Shown here: positions 33,990 through 46,742 of the stretch, in pieces
Layout of the letters: every line of letters starts with the position of its first letter
Position numbering within the stretch: the first letter of the stretch is position 1
Assembly (NCBI GenBank): GCA_965153355.1
Contig: OZ231128.1
Location: forward strand, 40,610,001 to 40,674,000
Reading direction: 5' to 3'
Source: Flaccisagitta enflata
Taxonomy: Eukaryota > Chaetognatha > Sagittoidea > Aphragmophora
Length of the DNA: 64,000 bases
Notes under the pieces: generated by a model
The model's input: only the letters and a program-made list of their open reading frames with translations
What the model was told of the DNA's origin: nothing
Database searches by the model: none
Position numbers and translations under genes: made by a program

Positions 33990-35090
33990 TATTGCATCGC
34001 TGCCGCCAGTCTGACGCCATAGTTGACACCATTTTCACCGCATAAGCTGCCATCAACTTTACGACTTGTATGACTACTGCAAAATATACAGCCGCCTTTC
34101 TTGCCGACTTTGCCGCTACAATTACAGCAAGAATTTTTGCCATCTTCAAGGCCGTTGGTTCTCCCGCTGTCGTTGACGTCATCAATGCCGCCAATTCTGC
34201 TGCGCTTAATATCAGGATATCGAATTATTTGCCGACATCTGCTGCCTTTGCCCTTGTAATTGCTGCTGCCATCTCTGCTGTCTCCACAATCGCTTTTGCT
34301 TCTTCTTTTTAGTCGCGGACACGCGACTCTACACCTTGCCATGTCGGTCTGTTGGTCGGTAGGTCGGTCCGTCCCGTAACCTTTTTAAATTGCGAGCGGT
34401 TTTTTGCATTACCGCCCCTGCCAAACCGTCCGCGACTGTCCTGCCGTGTATCCGGCCTTGTTTGCCGTAATCTCGCAGCCGTTATCCCTTTCACCATTCG
34501 GCGTTTTTGCTGCCATTGCCGCATCATCTTGCTTGGATGCTGCCTCCTTTGCTGCATTGAGCTTTGCTGCCGCCTGGTAAGTTCCACCACCACGCTCGGT
34601 AGAGTCACCGCAACCTCAACTGCAATGTTGAGTAATAACAAGTGTCCAATAATTAGGCGAGAAAAAAAAGTACGGAGGGCATACTTAAGGTCGTCTTTGT
34701 GCAGGAAAAAAAGAACTGTTGTAGCCTTTAAGAATACATTGGTACACAATGCCTCACCCTCACCTCTGTTGAAATTTCCTAAACCTGGGCCGACGTTAAA
34801 CTTAAAGATTCTTTTCAAGCCTTTAAGTTTAACGCCGCAGCGCAGCGTTTCCCAGTCTTTTAAGTTATAGTCAAGTGTTATGTCAGCGATATTGGCAACC
34901 AACTTGTCATCTTTGAATTGTTTTCACTGTTGATGTTAGGGCTACCTTTCCTGCTTTCCAAGGCACCATCTCTGCTGCTTTGACTGCCGCCTTCACTGCC
35001 ACCTTTGTAATCGCATTGTTGCAGCCCTCTTTACCGCCATCTACAACACCCTCCTTGTTTCCCCCGCAGTCGCCCCAGACTTTTCCTTTT
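33990..35090. repeat. Degenerate GCTGCC/ACCTTT-rich tract split by an HTE
   Basis: On both sides of the HTE at 34307-34463 the DNA is rich in irregular units such as GCTGCCATCTCTGCTG, TTTGCTGCCGCC and CACTGCCACCTTTGTAATCG. Ala/Thr/Ile-rich frames result. A hairpin GTTAAACTTAAAG..CTTTAAGTTTAAC lies at about 34793-34832. I see no domain; a decayed low-complexity repeat is more likely than a gene, but an exon cannot be excluded. Confidence 0.4.
34307..34463 (+). mobile_element. HTE copy, best consensus example
   Basis: Hairpin AGTCGCGGACACGCGACT at 34311-34328 with perfect 7-bp arms and loop GACA, after TTTTT. Then CTACACCTTGCC, a GTCGGTCTGTTGGTCGG array, AATTGCGAGCGGTTTTTTGC, CCGTCCGCGACTGTCC and GCCGTGTATCCGGCCTTGTT. 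The distal AGTCGCGGAC (read inverted) repeats the hairpin start at 10 of 10 bases. Confidence 0.9.
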
Positions 35091-35298
35091 GTAATAACTT
35101 CAAAACATTTGGAAAGCCACAATGGATGCATCAAACCATGAACGGAGATGAATGCTCTTTCTAATGTTGTTCCTTCTCCAACGCGCAAACGTGCGTGTAT
35201 CGTCATTCTGTATTCTGAAATTGACTGAAGACGTTGTCGCATGTAAATGCGCGTGTGCATGTGCATGCTTGGGATTTGTGTGTACAATCATGCATGCA

Positions 35299-35299
<1 letters not shown>

Positions 35300-35350
<51 letters not shown>
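35300..35350. repeat. (TG)n microsatellite
   Basis: About 25 TG units. Confidence 0.97.
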
Positions 35351-35356
<6 letters not shown>

Positions 35357-35445
35357 ATTTCTCCCCCCGCCCAACGGCGCGCGACTATGAGGATTTCCCT
35401 TTATACTCAAAGAGGTAATTTAGTATCGGAATTTGGAAGTAACTA

Positions 35446-35621
35446 CAGTTGAACCCCGCAATAATGGATATCAAGACACTAAAGATCTCATCCATTACAG
35501 CGGGATTTCTATTATTACCAATGTAGAAGTTAAACGAAAATGACTTGAAGTGACACAAGTTTTGTATCCATACTAGATTGATTTCCACTTTCTTTGGATC
35601 CGTTATAGCGGCGTGTAACTG
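35446..35621. mobile_element. Pogo/Tigger-like MITE, TA-flanked
   Basis: Left end CAGTTGAACCCCGCAATAAT after TA; right end ATCCGTTATAGCGGCGTGTA ACTG in decayed form. It has the same length and internal CAGCGGGATTTCTATTATTAC-type sequence as the intact copy at 56494-56670. CAGTTGAACC ends with a TA target are typical of pogo/Tigger-type mariner elements. The right TIR is diverged, so this copy is older. Confidence 0.75.
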
Positions 35622-35839
35622 TTGGGCCTACGAGAAGTCTTTAACGATTTTAAAACCATTGTGACGAAGATACAATTATCGGCCATCTTTCCCTATTCTT
35701 CCGTTGTTAAAGCTGAATCAAAAGCACGTGGAATAAATATCTTATTTTTTTCTAGCCATTTCGAGGCTGTTGCCTCCGTAATAAAGAGTCGTTCCTCTAC
35801 TTCGAGTGCTTTTGATTCTCTTTTAAGATGCATCCTCTT

Positions 35840-36246
35840 ACAGGAGGGTTCGTCCGTCCATCCATTGGTCTGTCTGTCTGTCCATCCATCCGCCCGTCCG
35901 TCCATCTGTCCGTCGATATATCCATAACGCCTCCTTAAATATCGCGGTTTTTGGCTCTTTCCAGCCACGGCGATGGCGCGTTTCAACCCAAACACACTTG
36001 AGGATGTTAGGAGAGCTTATTTTGGTACTCTGTCTTTTTATATATCTATCCAGCCATCTGTGCCTTCATGTATCCCACATGCTTAGCGCCAAAGTCACTA
36101 AGAGACTCAGGCAGGACGCATCGTTGCCCGGATTGGGCTTGTTTCTTCTTCGCTCTCATTGTAAATTCCGGAGGTTCATCCCGATTTCATGGGTATCATA
36201 TTTTGGAAATAATCCTCGCAGGTCTTCCGGCTTGCCTTCCTGCTTG

Positions 36247-36284
<38 letters not shown>

Positions 36285-36400
36285 TGCGTGCATGTGTGTG
36301 TGCGTGTGTGTGTGCACTGTCACTTGTCCCCCTGCCCACCTGCCCACTGGCATTTGTCCTCCTGCCCATCCGCCCGCGACTTTGGTTTGCATCTTCTTGC
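35840..36400. other. HTE-like fragments and GT tract
   Basis: A GTCCATCC/GTCTGTCT array at about 35849-35920 has no hairpin. CCTGCCCATCCGCCCGCGAC at about 36361-36380 resembles an HTE distal word. I cannot join them into one element. Confidence 0.35.
36249..36315. repeat. (TG)n, interrupted
   Basis: TG units with GAGTGCGTGCA interruptions. Confidence 0.94.
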
Positions 36401-37216
36401 GGGTGTATCGTACTTCCGTTTTCATTTCCGCTTCTATTTTACTGGTTGAATTTTCTTTCTTGATGTTTCTTCCTCCCAATTGGAGGTGGTTCACACGGAT
36501 GTTGCGGATTTCAAATCATGTGTTTGTTACTTTTTTAGGGAGGATGGGTGTTTTGTTTGTTTTTTGTTTTTTTCTATCACTGGTGTCGATGTTTCATCTC
36601 TGTTTGTGAGTTTATTGACTCGGTTGAGTGCAAAGCGATTTTCTTGAACCAAAGATTGCATTTCCCACGAGGCATTTCTTCCCCTTCGGTGACGTCGTTA
36701 ACCTCCAAAAAAACTTGCCTCGAGCATCTTTTTTTTTCTTTTTTTTTTTTTTTTTTGTGCGTAAAACGTTTGCGTTCTTTTTCCTCCTCTTTTGCTTTCT
36801 CCCATCTCTTGATTCTTACTTGCAATATCTTTGCCTCACCTCGTGCTTAAGGCCTTAAAGCCTCGAGGCTCCAAATTTATGAGGGATATCAAAGATCATT
36901 CATCATTCATCAACCCGTTTAGGGTCGCTGCCCCACTTACCACTATATATAGCAAATGGGCATTGTCGCGGGCAGCGCAGAGCATCAATCGCCGATATTG
37001 AACTTGTTTCCCCATTTGAATTCACCGTTGACTTGTCTTGTAATGAATGCGTTAAATGAAGATGAGTTGCAATACAAGGTAAGGCACACTCAATCATAAG
37101 ATGTAAGCGATGGAGTCGGATCGTCGAAACAAAATTTCCGCGGAAATCGATGTTCCGGCCAGGACTCAGGGCGGAACTCTTGAGTTATAAAACTCAAAAA
37201 CCGCTAATTCGCACAA
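36401..37216. other. No gene seen; GCE remnant at its centre
   Basis: T-rich tracts around 36725-36760. The segment about 36849-36935 (AAGCCTCGAGGCTCCAAATT, then GTTTAGGGTCGCTGCCCC) looks like the end of a GCE with one minisatellite unit. Confidence 0.4.
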
Positions 37217-37370
37217 AAGAAGAAGAAGAAGAAGAAGAAGAAGAAGAAGAAAAAGAAAAAGAAAAAGAAAAAGAAAAAGAAAAAGAAAAAGAAAAAGAAG
37301 ATGAAGAAGACGAAGAACAAGAACAAGAATAAGAACAAGAACAAGAACAAGCAGAAAGAGAAAAAACATT
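37217..37370. repeat. (GAA)n, (GAAAAA)n and GAACAA tract
   Basis: A-rich purine microsatellite: GAA triplets, GAAAAA hexamers, then GAACAA/GAAGAC variants. Confidence 0.96.
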
Positions 37371-37396
37371 TTACTAATACCACTAGGCCAAGTTAA

Positions 37397-37909
37397 CAGT
37401 CAGTGGACAAAACAAAAGGTAGAGAGCTCACTCTGTTGGCTTTGATCCCACCTACTGTCATCAAACAGCAGGCTGTAAACAACAACTGGTTGTAAGAATT
37501 ACAGCCGGCTGTCATGCTACAAAGTCGGCAAAAATCAAACTTTCACCAAATAGAACAAGACCTGCAAATTCATAATCCTGATGACAAGTTTGATATGTTA
37601 CAACATATAGTTTTATATGAAAAAAAAAATTATCAATGTTTAATAAAGTTAAAATACAATGTTTAAAGATTATTTCTTATAAAAAGTGTTAAGTGTGATA
37701 TGTCAAACTTCTCAGAATTTTATCAGGATTATGAATATGCTAGTCACAATCTTTTCTATTAAGGTTGGATTTTTGCCGACTTTGTAAGATGACAGTCGGC
37801 TGTAATTTTCACAACTAGTTGTTGTTTACAGCCTGCTGTTTAGTAACAGCAGGTTGGATCAAAGCCAACAGAGTGAGCTCTCTACCTATTTTGTTTTGTC
37901 CACTGACTG
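37397..37909. mobile_element. TTAA-flanked long-inverted-repeat element
   Basis: CAGTCAGTGGACAAAAC at the left and its complement at the right sit next to TTAA on both sides (37393-37396 and 37910-37913). The arms are inverted repeats for roughly 200 bp (GGTAGAGAGCTCACTCTGTT, GTTGGCTTTGATCC, AACAGCAGGCTGTAAACAAC) around a spacer of about 80 bp. A TTAA target suggests piggyBac-like mobilisation. Because TTAA contains TA, a mariner-type TA target is the alternative. No coding sequence. Confidence 0.85.
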
Positions 37910-37913
37910 TTAA

Positions 37914-39828
37914 GACAACTACCTTGGTAGAAAGAATACCCACGCCTGCGGTATAATATGATCAATTGACCTAATATTTATCAAATCATTGCATTGAAGG
38001 TGTTAGTATATCAAGTGACATGTTTTTTAACTGAACCTTGTAAATACTTTTGGAAGTATTTTTAATCATGAATGACCTTGACTAATCATTTATGAGCAAA
38101 TTAGCGATTTGGGAATAAGTTAATAGTTTGCCATTTCCAGACAATCAAAACCCCATGGCCCCAGGAACCATGATGGATTCACCTTTTAAATCTTTTGATG
38201 ATGATATCTTTTTTTTCAATCTTTCTAGCTGCTCTGGAAGCCGAAATATCTTGATTTAAAGGTTTCTGTAAGTTTCTGTAAGTTTCTGTAAGGTGTAAGT
38301 TTTCGCATTTTGCTGCTCTCAATATTTTCTGAATTTTAGAGAAAAAATGTTTTTTGCGTTTTTGCTTGCAGTTTCTACACGGTTAAAGATAAGATTCCTG
38401 ATTGGATGATACAGATTTTAAATGCATTTTTTCGCGTTATTTACACTTTTGAACTTTAGAGAAGACACATGGAGATCGAGATGGAGACACATGGAGATCA
38501 TTTGGAAAGTTTTAGTCTATCGGTCTGTATGTCCGACTTTTTCTGAAAATGCCGACGCACGGGACTTTGCACAGTATCCTGCTCCTCCCTGCTGGAACTG
38601 CTGTCACTTGAAAAACGACGTCTAAAATTCATTAGTATTAAGGATTAAAATGATTTTTGTAATAGAATGCAACGCAAATGTCAATTTCGCAAATGTCAAT
38701 TTCACAATAAAAATAGGATTCGCTAAAAGGCAATGTCAATTTTTGCAATAAAAGTGAAGCTAATTTTTCCGGACGGCGATTTTTATTTTTGGATCTGGGT
38801 GGTGTCGGGGTCTCTGGAACACCCCTCGGCGTGACCCAAAAGAGTTTCGAATTATTCGCGTGTTGGTTTTTGTTCCACTGAATATTGGCCTTCCTGTTGA
38901 CCAATATTTACGCGCAGGACAACAACGTAGGACGCGACGAATTCAAATGCAAGAGGAAATTAAAAGAAGACAGAAAGACGGCCTCCGCACTTCGCAGGTA
39001 TCGATGCGTTAAGGTCGGACGTCCTTGCCACACCGGGTAAGGCTAGAGCTCTAGATACTTCCCAGGACGCACTTAGCGGGAAAGGTGGATGCAACGAAAT
39101 GAGTTTAAAAGATGATAAGATGTTGGCTGCTAATGGCTAGGGCGGATCCCTGCCCCTGCTGAAGCGTACATTTGTCCGCAGCAACGTAGGAACACGAATA
39201 ACTCTTGCCGTCCACTTACTCACCACCCAATCTCACACGAGGGGTGAATTGAAAGAATGTGATATGGATTCTGGTTCTAACTAGCGATGCACCACTTATA
39301 AGCCGGCATATCACCCCGTGCTTATTGCGATGCTCACCTGCTCACATGGATGAGGTGTGACGAATGATTGTCCAAGCACATCGGATTTAATGAATGTTCC
39401 AATAAATATTTCAATGCAGTCTATACACGATGTTTATCGTGTTCATGCAGTCTTTACAAATTGATAGTATTCGCCATCGATGATAGATGATTATGGACTC
39501 ATCACTGCCTGACTGACTGACAAATGGAATATGGATTAGTATGTTGTAAAGGGCGGCCCGATCGAATATCACATCTCCAGAGACCCCGAATCTGTCTAAG
39601 AAGAGAGACAGATACAGAATCTATGTCATCCAATATTCAATCGGTATGCAATCAATATCAATCAGTATCATACGGAAAGGACAACAATGTTATCAATACC
39701 AAAATGATATACCACAGGCTGAATATCATGAGTCAATGTCCATCAGAAATCCCCCTCTTACATTTGTTGCTTCAAAAATTAGTAAATCTTACGCCTTACG
39801 AGCGTCATTAAGTTGACATAACTCGCAT
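37914..39828. other. No gene seen
   Basis: Mostly AT-rich, with a moderately GC-rich segment at about 38930-39360. A small hairpin ACACGATGTTTATCGTGT lies near 39425. No repeat end, RNA gene or protein domain recognised over 1.9 kb. Confidence 0.45.

Positions 39829-39873
<45 letters not shown>
39829..39873. repeat. (TC)n microsatellite
   Basis: About 20 TC units. Confidence 0.96.
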
Positions 39874-39876
<3 letters not shown>

Positions 39877-40089
39877 AGCGTCTTTGTTTCATCTTCGCGC
39901 GATGTCTTTGATGAGAAATGACCCGGAAATCAGAAAATCGCCTCCGCCAACGATTAAGCAAGAGAAAGGGGAAAGCCATCAGATTAAAGAGATGAAGTGT
40001 GTAGAGGAAGAATGAGTATAAGAAGGCGCGGGGAGTGGAAAGGGGACATAATAAGGGAGTGGAACAAAGGAAACTAGTTATCCAAAGAA

Positions 40090-40230
40090 CTTACATAGTC
40101 AGCGGTACCATATGCTCTGCTTGGACTGATCAGCTAAAGGAGTCGAGTGAGAGCAGGGCGGCGGCCCCACATGTCCTGTAGAACACCTGGGTAAATTTCC
40201 AGACATCCTGAGAGGTCCGGTGCCCAAGAC
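40090..40230 (+). mobile_element. GCE head fragment
   Basis: ACATAGTCAGCGGTACCATA, GAGCAGGGCGGCGGCCCCAC, then TGTCCTGTAGAACACCTGG: tail and part of the first inverted repeat of the TCCTGTAGAAC subfamily. No core or second repeat. Confidence 0.6.
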
Positions 40231-40261
40231 AGGATCGGGATAAAAGAAAGAGGAAAAGGGA

Positions 40262-40337
40262 AGGGATGAGAAGCTGCAGGAGGAGGTGGAGGAGGAAGAG
40301 GCGGCAGGAGGAGGTGGAGGAGGAAGAGGTGGCAGCT
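40262..40337. repeat. GGAGGTGGAGGAGGAAGAG repeat
   Basis: Two to three units of a purine-rich repeat of about 33 bp (GGCGGCAGGAGGAGGTGGAG). Confidence 0.7.
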
Positions 40338-40424
40338 GGTCAACCGGAATTCCGACGCCACCCACTATCTAATCTTCTGACTCCTCATTTGGTCATCTCA
40401 GCTGCGTCTGCGTCTTCCAAAACT

Positions 40425-41665
40425 TTGGAGCCGACACTGTGGTGCCTACGCCACTGAGCCATCACTGCGACTGGAGCCGACACTGTGGTGCCTACGCCAC
40501 TGAGCCATCACTGCGATGTTTAAGCCACTGTGCCAACACTGTGGTGCCTAAGCCACTGAGCCAACACTGTGGAGCCTTAGCCACTGTGCCGACACTGTGA
40601 TGCCTACGCCACTGAGCCATCATTGCGATGTTTAAGCCACTGTGCCGAAACTGTGATGCCTACGCCACTGAGCCATCACTGCGATGTTTAAGCCACTCTG
40701 CCCGCACTGTGGTGCCTACGCCACTAAGCCAACACTGCGATGTTTAAGCCACTGTGCCGACACTGTGGTGTGAACGCCACTATGCCAACACTATGGTGCC
40801 TACGCCACTGAGCCATCGCTGCGATGTTTAAGCCACTGTGCCGACACTGTGGTGCCTACACCTCCAAGCCAACACTGTGGTGTTTTAACCACCATACCGG
40901 CACTGTGATGCTTACGCCACTGAGCCATCACTGCGATGTTTAAGCCACTGCACTGTGCCAACACTGTGGTGCCTACGCCACTAAGCCAACACTGAGGTGG
41001 CTTAGCCACTGTGCCAACAGTGATGCCTACGCCACTAAGCTAACACTGTGGTGGCTTCGCCACTGTGCCAACACTGTGGTGCCTACGCCACTAAGCCAAC
41101 ACTGTGGTGCCTCTGCACTGAGCCAACACTTTGATGTTTAAGCCAGTGTACGGACACTAGGTTGCCTACGCCACCAAGCCAACACTATGCTGTTTTAACC
41201 ACCGTACCGGCACTGTGATGCCTACGCCACTGAGCCATCACTGTGATGTTTAAGCCAGTGTGCTGACACTGTTGCCTAAGCCACTAAGCCAACACTGAGG
41301 TGTTTTAACCACCGTACCGGCACTGTGATGCCGACGCCGATGAGCCAACACTTTGGTGCCTATGCCACTGTGCCGGTACTGATGTGCCCATGTCACCATG
41401 CCAATACTCTGGTGTGTAGGCCACTGTGTGTAGGCCACTGTGCCGGTGCTGATAAGCCCAAGCCACCATTGCAATACTCCGATGCCAAAGCCACTGGGCA
41501 AACACTGCCGTTACTGATGTGCCCAGGTCACTGCATATTCTGCGGCGTCTAAGCCACTGTGCCGGTACTGATGAGTCCAAGCCACCATTGCAATACCGCG
41601 ATGCCAAAGCCACTATGCCGGCGCTGAGATTCCTACGCCACTATGCTGTTATGGTGATGCCGCAC
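40425..41665. repeat. 28-bp minisatellite, about 44 units
   Basis: Two unit types of equal length alternate irregularly: GCCACTGAGCCATCACTGCG plus ATGTTTAA, and GCCACTGTGCCGACACTGTG plus GTGCCTAC. Units diverge strongly to the right, and isolated units continue to about 41870. No spacers lie between units. Confidence 0.92.
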
Positions 41666-42110
41666 AGTGAGCCAGATCACAGAGCTCGAGAAAATTCTAA
41701 TACCCAGTCCCTAACCCCTAAACAACCAGCCAACCACCCTAATAGACCCAAACCACATATATGCCGATGCCGCTATGCCAACACTGTCGTGCAAACACCA
41801 CTGTTTAGACATCGTGAAGCCTGAGCCACTGTGCTGATGCCGACGCGACGCCACTGTTTCTGACTTTGTGGTGCATGGTGCCGACAGACAAACATAATCA
41901 CGACGGGCCGACGGACAGCTCTTGTTGATATGATAAGAAGCATCAAAAAAATATTTTCACACAGCAAAAAAAACGAATTTTCTTTGCAATCGCGTGATTG
42001 CGGCTCTGTAGGTTGGGCTTGTTGTTAGTCAAATTTTTTCCTGTTTGAAGACACTAAATGAATTTGAACTTCCTTTTCCCACCATCTTCAGCATTCAGCA
42101 TTTCATTACT

Positions 42111-42232
42111 TTTTAGGTGAGCCAACGCACCTCTTTATCGGGTAGTGTCCGTCGGTTGGTTGGTCGGTTGGTCGGTTGGTCTGTTGGTCACGTAAACCTT
42201 TGACGATGCACCCGGCGTACCTATTGGCCTAC
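42111..42232 (+). mobile_element. HTE copy, GGTGC word class
   Basis: Hairpin AGGTGAGCCAACGCACCT at 42115-42132 after TTTTT, a GTCGGTTGGTTGGTCGG array, and a distal end GATGCACCCGG then ATTGGCCTACTTGAC. The ATTGGCCTACTTG phrase also ends the GATGC-class copy at 23478, placing both in one subfamily. The distal GGTGC (read inverted) agrees with this copy's own hairpin. Confidence 0.75.
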
Positions 42233-42341
42233 TTGACATTATTTTAATTTCTTATAACATTTCTACACTCTTTTTAACATTTTTTGACACTTTTAAACAC
42301 TTCTCAAGACTTTCGAAACAACGTTTTTCCACATTAATAGC

Positions 42342-42442
42342 TAAGTGTAACGGACCGACCAACAAATCGACCAACCGACCAACCAACCGACAGAAAAAAA
42401 ACGAGTTATAGAAATATAGAGTCGCGTAGCACTCGACTAAAG
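42342..42442 (-). mobile_element. HTE copy, distal end missing
   Basis: AAGTGTAACGGACCGACC array, then the hairpin AGTCGCGTAGCACTCGACT (42420-42438) followed by AAAG. It lies opposite the copy at 42111, so the pair is bracketed by hairpins. Confidence 0.75.
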
Positions 42443-43307
42443 ATACATTTTAAGATGCCATAGGAAATCAAGGGCTTGTACTCTGAAGAAAAGTAAGCGA
42501 CAGCGCCCTCGCAGACTTGCTGTCATACATTCTGAAACGCCATCTGGCTTGTGGCTTGAACCATCTGGCTCTCGCGTCATTCGGCTGTGACGGCGCAGAG
42601 AGTTCGGCGATAGAAAGACGTCGGCATTGACTGTTGAAAGAATAGTGGAATGGGTGAGTGATATATGATTGGGGGGCTGTGATAATGGAATAGAGGAAAG
42701 GGGTGGGTGAGGCATAAGACAAATTGGGGCGCCGCCGTGAATGGGGAATGTGAAGTGCGCAGAGCGCCGCGAAAATGATTGTAGGATTTCAGCGCCAGGA
42801 TCGATGAAAAAGAACCAGAAACCGTGATCGCGTTCGGGTGGACGGGAGCGATGATGGAGAAAGCTAATTAAGCACTTATGCATTAAACGCCCCAAAAAAT
42901 CTAAAAAGATATATTTTCAGATCCGCTGTTTTCTATTTCCCCCATGGTAATGTAAAAAGAATTCTTTGGATTCTACACTTTTTTGGCGAACTTCTGCCAG
43001 AAGCTAGAAGCGCATTCATAAAAGCGTCATTGCACTGTACCTACTTTTATGATATTCCTTATAACTATTCCTATTTGGACGCTTGTCTAGTAGTGACTCT
43101 CACCAAAAGTTCTTAAACAACAAAGTATTCATTTATTCATTTATTTATTCATGGGCGTGTTATTCCACAATGTCAAAGTTCATTGATAACCTCGCTCCAC
43201 CGCCGCATTATTGTCATCATTTGTCGAAAATGGGGAAAATAAAGGGTAACAACCTCTTGAAACCAACGGCACTGTTTTGCTTATGACGGTTCAATCTAAT
43301 ACACGAC

Positions 43308-43310
<3 letters not shown>
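42443..43310. other. No gene recognised
   Basis: About 42440-42900 is free of simple repeats and moderately GC-rich, with a minus-strand frame of 152 codons (42437-42895) that matches no domain I know. The rest is AT-rich. Confidence 0.4.

Positions 43311-43400
<90 letters not shown>
43311..43400. repeat. (GA)n microsatellite
   Basis: About 45 GA units. Confidence 0.97.
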
Positions 43401-44637
<1,237 letters not shown>

Positions 44638-45048
44638 AACCAGTCAATCCACCAAACAGCCAATCCATAAAACAACCAATCCACCATCCAACCAACCGAC
44701 ACCATGTCATTCATCTGCTCTCTCTGTCGCAGCGGCATCTAAATTCGTTTGAGATGTATTGATCAACCAGATGCCGTTTGGTCGTTTTTTTGCGATGCAG
44801 AGAAAAGCTTTTTAAGCTTCATCATTCGGGACTTTTGCTCATTTACTAGTTAAAAGAGATTCTTTTGCGTCGCTGATAAATATTCCACCATTTCCCCCTC
44901 TCTTTTTTCTTAATGACATTTTGATGGTTCTTGTCAACATAACAGATGAGGAAACCCTTTTTCCCCCCATTTCCCCCTCCCCCCGAAATAAACGCCGAAA
45001 GTACGGCGGAAACAGTGAATGAGGGCATGAGGGGAAGAGATTGAATGC

Positions 45049-45660
<612 letters not shown>

Positions 45661-45671
45661 ACAAAACCTTT

Positions 45672-45883
45672 CTTATTCTATTCTGTTCAATTCGTTCTTA
45701 ATCTTACTGTCTCTCCTCACCAACTTGTCTTATTGTATTCTGTTTAATTTGTTCTTACTGTCTCTCCTCACCATCTTGTCTTATTGTATTCTGTTCAATT
45801 TGTTCTTATTGTCTCTCCTCACCAACTTTTCTTATTGTATTCTTTTCAATTCGTTCTTGCTGTCTCTCCTCACCAACTTTCCT
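45672..45883. repeat. 51-bp tandem repeat, about four units
   Basis: Units of TCTTATTGTATTCTGTTCAA, TTTGTTCTTACTGTCTCTCC, TCACCAACTTG. The last two units are slightly diverged. Confidence 0.9.
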
Positions 45884-46216
45884 CCGAGTAGCAGCCGGAA
45901 ATAAGCTTTGAGATCTTTTTGGTCGACACTTAACACGCACGTGCGCGCTTTTTTTCGCGTCTTAGTTCCATCGGCCTTCTGTCTTGTGGCACGCGTGACC
46001 TTTAGGATCTTACTTTAAACAGTTAGTGCTTGTCCTAATGTAACAGTTGTTTAGTCAAAATTCTCTATTAGTAGCGAATAACGACGTACGTGTCATATTG
46101 CCTTTAAGTTCTCCTTGATACTTACACAATATTTTCATGTTTGACCATCTATCCGTTGGCGTCCGTCTTTGGGTCTTTTACGTCTCTACGAAAATCGCTT
46201 GGATGACGCATGGATT

Positions 46217-46475
46217 TGCCCAAAACGGTTTTGTTCTGAGGCAACGACCCCAAAATGGCCGATGGCCAATGCTTCATCCCTCCTCTGCTCCTAATTCTCC
46301 TCTACCTCCTCCTCTGTAAGTATTGATTTTACCCATCCAAATCTGAGATTTGGGACCCAACTCAGTTCAGTCCCCTCTCAAACTTTGGTCCTTCTGGCTC
46401 AGATACAACATACAAGCCTCCAGGCCCAGATCCCAGCCTCCAAGCCTTCATGCCTAAATCTCAATTTCAACGCCC
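46217..46475 (-). mobile_element. GCE relic
   Basis: GAGGCAACGACCCCAAAATG, GCCGATGGCCAATGCTTCAT, a CTCCTCTACCTCCTCCTC tract and diverged units such as CAGATCCCAGCCTCCAAGCC. The right inverted repeat and tail are missing. Confidence 0.55.
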
Positions 46476-46664
46476 ACATGTCACATTTATAGTCCAAATC
46501 CATGCAATTGGAAACCCGCCAATCAAAATAAAAGCACATGTCATCTGTTGTTGGCCGTCTCACAGTCACATCACCACATATACTCACTGCGCGCGGAGCA
46601 TCAGGTACTTAAGACCATTTGAAGCTTTTGTGACTCAAAATTACTCTTTAAGTATGATGATTAT

Positions 46665-46668
<4 letters not shown>

Positions 46669-46740
<72 letters not shown>
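46669..46740. repeat. (TC)n microsatellite
   Basis: About 35 TC units at the left border of the LINE fragment. Confidence 0.96.

Positions 46741-46742
<2 letters not shown>

Noticed and set aside
34070-34312. Ala/Ile-rich 80-codon frame that could be a membrane peptide
   Set aside because: Lies in a degenerate GCTGCC-type repeat, and the opposite strand is open too.
39001-39360. GC-richer segment checked for tRNA, 5S rRNA or a tRNA-derived SINE
   Set aside because: I could not fold a cloverleaf or find convincing A and B boxes by eye.
40425-41665. 28-bp repeats, a length seen in CRISPR arrays
   Set aside because: Units are directly adjacent with no spacers, they diverge, and the surroundings are clearly eukaryotic.
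42437-42895. 152-codon minus-strand frame in non-repetitive DNA
   Set aside because: No recognisable domain, signal or splice context. It could be chance; not called as a gene.
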